From: Arachis hypogaea
Lineage: Eukaryota > Streptophyta > Magnoliopsida > Fabales > Fabaceae
Length of the DNA: 64,000 nt
Direction: 5' to 3'
NCBI RefSeq assembly: GCF_003086295.3
Contig: NC_092053.1
Location: 118,750,445 to 118,814,444, forward strand
The translations under genes were made by a program, and so were the position numbers. The stretch's first letter is position 1, and each line of letters opens with the position of its first letter. The notes under the pieces were generated by a model, which worked only from the letters and a program-made list of their open reading frames with translations, was not told the DNA's origin and searched no databases. This document shows, in pieces, positions 59,704 to 64,000 of this stretch.

Positions 59704-60350
59704 AACTCAAAATTTGGTGCCAAACATGCTAAAATTAACACAAACTAATCCAAAGAAACAACATCCAATAAAACTTTAGCATGATTCATAAACTAATCTA
59801 TGTTTATATATCTCGCAAAGAAAACACGACCCAAAGATTGTGAAATTAAAACTTCATATTAAGAATGATTTTAGCATGATTCATAAACTAACATAGCCCA
59901 AAGAGAGACAAACAACTGATTTACCAGCTTAGTATCTTGCATTTTATGAAAATAATATGATATTTGCAAAGAGATATATGAACATGGATTATGAGGCTAT
60001 TTCACATAAACTTAAACAGTCTAAGCAAAAACAGTACCCATTTCTTAGAAAGTTACTAACATGAACCCATGTTATGAAGATAGACCTAAGAATAAGAAGA
60101 AATTAATAAATTTGGAAAATATAAGATTAGTTTTGTACTATTGACATCAGTTATAAAACAAATGTAGTAAACCAAAATGAAATAAATAACAATATCTCAT
60201 TATAAATCCAAACAATCACCTGTTATAATAATGGCTATAATTAAAGCCTCATCAAATTTGGTTATGAAGAGAGAACACAAATACAACGACAAATAGATAC
60301 AAAGATATGTTGAAACTAGACATGTATACATAACACAAAATTTTCCCTGT

Positions 60351-60830
60351 TCATGTTCTTCTAATGACATCATCATCCACATTAATTCTCAGTGCAATTG
60401 GAGCCTCCATGACATGATTTTTCTGTTTCTCTCCAGAATAATAATGATGATAATCGGAGTACTCTTCAGACCAAACCTTATTAGACAAACTAGGACTGCT
60501 CCAAAGTGAAGAAGAATTGAACATTCCATGATTCTGACTTTTGCATGAGAATTCATCTTCAACTATGTCATAGAATTCCACTATTCTAACTTCTTGTGCA
60601 AGAGAACACCAACAACACAATAGCCATTGCATGCAATCACTAACATTTTGATTCCCACAACAAAGTTTATTATCATTTGGTGGCAAATTGAACCTTTTCC
60701 TCATTTGAATCCTCCAATATCCACCGTAGAGTAAAAAAAAAAAAACTGAAAGCAATATACCAATGAATCCCATGATTCTTCTTAGATTCTCATCATCAAT
60801 GTGCAACAAGATTATGGAGGGCGTATGTGT
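60351..60830 (-). pseudogene. PLAC8-family (Cys-rich) protein fragment inside the hAT
   Basis: Frame HIDDENLRRIMGFIGILLSV, FFFLLYGGYWRIQMRKRFNL, KLCCGNQNVSDCMQWLLCCW, CSLAQEVRIVEFYDIVEDEF, ending VDDDVIRRT at 60351. One membrane segment is followed by the CC...C..WLCCWCSLAQEVR signature of PLAC8/cell-number-regulator proteins. The N-terminal exon(s) and start are missing, and the first segment runs into unassigned sequence. It lies between the right hAT end and the transposase, co-oriented with it, so capture by the hAT or a nested copy are both possible. No internal stop. Confidence 0.6.
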
Positions 60831-62193
60831 TATTATCTTTAATATAATAAGATTATGAAAAAATTAAAGTGGACAAGATATTTAGAAAAAGCTTTAATTT
60901 CTTTGGGAAATAAGATGAATGAATAACAATAACAAAATCATATCTTGTTCCTAAATATAAAAACATAATCACAATCAACGCAGATTAATGGTTGGACAAA
61001 GAACTAAGTATGAAAATCAATTAATCAAAATGCAATTCAAACTCAAGAATTCCAGCAGCAATATCTCAATAGGATTAAACAATCTTAGCCCAGTTTCTCA
61101 TCAAAACAGCCCAGTTTCAGCAACAATTTCAGCAATTTTGCAATAAAGTATTAAATTTTCACACAAGCAAACAATGTTCAAACCATCTCAGCCCAATTTT
61201 TCATCAAAACAGCAATTCCATCATAAACCTAACAATCTAAAAAAAATCATCCTAACCTAACCACCTATAATCAACTAACAGTAACTAATCTAACTAAGCT
61301 AATTAACCAAAATTAACTAATTAACCAAAATTAATCAAACTTAATAAAAATAAAAAGGAAAATGGACAAAAACCTAGAAGCAGAAAACTAGAACAGGGGC
61401 TACTGCTTGTTCTGGTTTAGTTTCACGAACTTTGTTGTGCTCTTGGGTGGAAAAACAAAATCTACAATGCAATCAATTACAAAATCAGATACGACAACCC
61501 AAAATTCCTCTAGAAGAAGAACGAGCAGAGGTAATGGTACTAACGCTGTGACCCAGTGGCAAGAAGCACGAGCAAAGGCGAATGGAAAGCCCACACCTGT
61601 GACGGCAAGTCGGCAAGACGGAGACGATGAAACCAAAGAATGACAACGGCGAACGAGAAAGGAGAAGACCGAAGAAGAAGCGCCGAAGGAGAAGGCACCA
61701 CAGTTGAAGGAGAAGCACCGAAGGAGAAGACACCACAGTTGAAGGAGAAGCGTGACGCCACAGTTGATTTGTGCATAGTGTGAACTGTTATCTGGGTCAC
61801 TAAATTAGGGTTTTTCCAAATTTGGATCCGGATCTGGATTTAAGTTGGTTAAATGGTTTGGATTAAAAAACCAAACTATAAAATTGATGCAATGTGATTT
61901 GGATTTTTTTTTAAAACTGATTTTCTTAAAATGGTTTGGTTTGGATTGGGTTTAAAATCCAAGATTTATATTTTTTTGCGCAGCCTTAGAAAAAAATATG
62001 AGTGAAGACTTATGCGTTAATGGTTTTTGATTTTTCAGGTAATGATAAATGCAAGTTTCCTTCCAAGTGAATTGAGCTAAAATTTCAGTTTATTGAAACT
62101 GCTTTCTTTCTGCCTTTTTTTTGGATAGTAAGAAGTAAAACTATTTTTAGTAGCCGCTTGAATTGGGAAAGGAATATGGCAAAACATAAAGAT

Positions 62194-62341
62194 CACTACA
62201 AGAAAATGATGTATTTGTAACAAAAAAATTGTATTAAATTTAAAATTGTTATAAAATTAGGATTTTTTCGTAACAATAATTAGTTATTATTACAAAAATA
62301 AGAATATTTTGTAACAACATAATTCCTTTTGTTACAAATTA
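62194..62341 (+). mobile_element. CACTA terminus, truncated by LTR
   Basis: CACTACAAGAAAATGATG followed by 'tttgtaacaa' repeats in both orientations. It stops where the LTR beginning TGTGATGCATTCG (62342) starts. Confidence 0.6.
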
Positions 62342-64000
62342 TGTGATGCATTCGCATTTTAACTAGATTAGCTAGTTAGTTTAGTTAATTTTAGTTCAAT
62401 TTCATGTATTTTAATCAAAATAAACAAGCACTTAGATGGATTCTCTCATCATATTTTGATATGTTAAGAACTAAGTGAATTATGCTCAATTTCATGCAAA
62501 CAATTCAAGAAAAGTATGAATGAGTGAGCTATCTAAAATTAGCTGCTCAAGAGACAGAGCTTTGATGTATTGCTATTTGTTTGATCATGACAGGGGAGAA
62601 GAGCACCAAGTTTCCTTCAAGAACACCCCACAGCCAGCATAGCGCTATGCCCCCTTGAAGAGCGCTGCGTCCTCCTGCACCATACATGATTAAAAAGAGC
62701 GCCTTTGGCGCTACGCTCCCTTTCAAGAGCGCACTGTGCTTGTGTGTGTACGCACAACCGAGTGTGCGTACACACAGGAGGAGCGCCTTTGGCGCTACGC
62801 TCTTCACCAAAGGGTGCCTGTGATAGTTTCAAAGTTGGTATTGAAAAATTGGCCAGTGACGCGTACGCGTAGACGACGCGTATGCGTGAGAGCGATATTT
62901 TTGAAGGGTCGCATGCACGCATGGATAAAGCGTACGCAAGAATTTGACATTTTTGATGGCCACGCGCACGCATGGATGAAGCGTACGCATGAGTGTGAAG
63001 TTTTTGCAAGGCCACACGCACACATAGACGAGGCGTACGCGTGGAAGAGCGCCCTTGGGCGCGAACACTACGCTCTTTTCAAAGAGCGCTGAAGATGACG
63101 CACACGCGTGGGTGACGTGTATGCGTCACAAGTGCTAAAGTGCTGAATGACGCGCACGCTTGGGCAACGTGTACGCGTGAGTACACGAGCGCTACGCCCT
63201 CTCAAGAACGCTACGCCAGCCTGGGAGAAGAATTTTTCATGAACCAAAAAGCCCACTTTGAAGAGTTTCCAAGTACACCTGAAGAAGCAAGTACACTAGT
63301 ATAAATAGATGGCATCTTGAATTATTAAGGGGCTTCTTCTGGATCTTCTTTTTTAGCTTTTTTCTTTTATCGATTTGTACTTTTGCACTTTACTTTCTGC
63401 TAAGACTTTATATCACTTTCAGTTTTCACTTTTGATTTACAGTTTTCTTTTCTTTTTCTTCTATGCTTAGTTTAATTTTCAGTTTTAGATTTCTGTTTGT
63501 ACTTGGAGCTATGAGTCACTAAACCCCATTTTCACTAGGGGAAGGAGCTCTGTTGGTTTTTAATGAATTAATACTTCTTCTTTTCTTCTCAATTCAATTT
63601 GATTTATCTAAGAAGAAACTCCTGTTCTTCACAGATTCAATTACTATCGAGAGAGGAATTGAATCTATTTGAATTGTGTGATGAACCTGAGAAAGGAGTC
63701 ATAGAATTCAGTTTGGAGTTTGTCCTCTCATAATTCTCTTGATTGATATATTCTGGGTTTGGTATGTGAGATGTAACCACCCTGAATTGAAATTCTGGGA
63801 ATTGTGTGGCATTTGGGATTAGCAATTGATCTTCACCTCTTCTCATGAGCAATTAGATCAAGAGATTGGCAATTGTTTGTGATAAGAGAAATTGAATCAC
63901 CAAGAGATTAGGATCCAATTATTCACAATCCGCCATAGATCTATCTTACATGATTGAGAAGGAATTGATCACCATTAATTCATGAGAAATCAACATCTCT
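62342..64000. repeat. LTR of a further retrotransposon, runs off the window
   Basis: Begins TGTGATGCATTCGC. Contains two palindromic tracts: gcgctacgctc / gagcgc units (62640-63215) and cgtacgcgt / acgcacgc units (62855-63180). A pyrimidine-rich leader at 63340-63490 and a 'ttcaattactatcgagagagg' part follow. No coding region is visible before the window ends. Confidence 0.6.

Larger units (their letters stand above)
56865..61988 (-). mobile_element. hAT transposon, nearly complete
   Basis: Ends TAGGCGTGGGC (56865) and ...GCGCAGCCTTA (61988) are short imperfect inverted repeats. They are flanked by the 8-bp duplication GAAAAAAG/GAAAAAAA (56857-56864, 61989-61996). Both subterminal regions repeat a ggtttggat/atccaaacc motif with 'aaaccagttttt' units. 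It encodes a hAT transposase on the minus strand and a PLAC8-like exon upstream of it in the same orientation. Confidence 0.88.

Noticed and set aside
61400..61800. Frames on both strands near the right end of the hAT
   Set aside because: No recognised domain; likely the 5' leader of the transposase unit.
62547..63256. Overlapping frames on both strands
   Set aside because: By-products of the GC-rich palindromic repeats in the LTR.

Overview
This window looks like repeat-dense nuclear DNA from a flowering plant, most likely a legume and possibly peanut (Arachis). That placement is inference from the style of the repeats: CACTA elements with 'gccacgcttttaaagcgtggc'-type subterminal repeats, LTRs packed with GTGCG/CGCAC tracts, and Tat-type Ty3/gypsy and SIRE-like copia elements. 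No intact single-copy host gene, rRNA or tRNA gene was recognised. Almost all coding sequence belongs to transposable elements (TEs) or to host gene pieces carried inside them.

Layout, left to right. (1) 1-4974: 5' part of an Athila-like non-autonomous retrotransposon on the minus strand. (2) 5039-5195 plus 11302-12823: a decayed plant mobile domain (PMD) gene, minus strand, cut by a 6.1-kb CACTA transposon (5196-11301, target-site duplication AAT). That CACTA carries exon/intron pieces of at least three host genes: 60S ribosomal protein L18, a Shewanella-like protein phosphatase and an EH-domain protein. (3) 15317-16012: a MITE with a 9-bp duplication. (4) 16475-41835: a ~600-bp inverted-repeat pair whose right arm is broken into three pieces by later insertions. 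(5) 17607-24746: a MULE-like inverted-repeat element with a glycine-rich RNA-binding protein fragment, split by a copia complex of form LTR-gag-LTR-gag-LTR. (6) 25310-25812: a second 9-bp-TSD MITE. (7) 26303-37989: a complete-ended Ty3/gypsy Tat-lineage element (TSD AGTTA), minus strand, with dual RNase H. It carries a plus-strand extra ORF of the 'putative gypsy type transposon' family, itself cut by a 1.98-kb solo LTR (TSD ATGAG). (8) 38095-44373: foldback MITE, LINE relic, solo LTR, hAT MITE, truncated copia element and CACTA remnants. (9) 46307-47657: a Pack-MULE carrying three exons of a pectin acetylesterase gene. (10) 51697-54949: a 3.25-kb solo LTR (TSD CTTTT). (11) 55314-62341: CACTA termini around a 5.1-kb hAT element (TSD GAAAAAAG/A) with a nearly full-length transposase and a PLAC8-family fragment. 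(12) 62342-64000: the start of another LTR.

The main theme is gene capture. Four DNA transposons of three superfamilies (CACTA, MULE-like, hAT) carry pieces of at least six host genes, and introns are retained in several of them, so the capture was of genomic DNA. In several places insertions can be 'un-nested' exactly: joining the flanks at one copy of the target-site duplication restores an open reading frame across the site (PMD gene; gypsy antisense ORF). All protein-family calls are by eye from recognised motifs and no database was searched.
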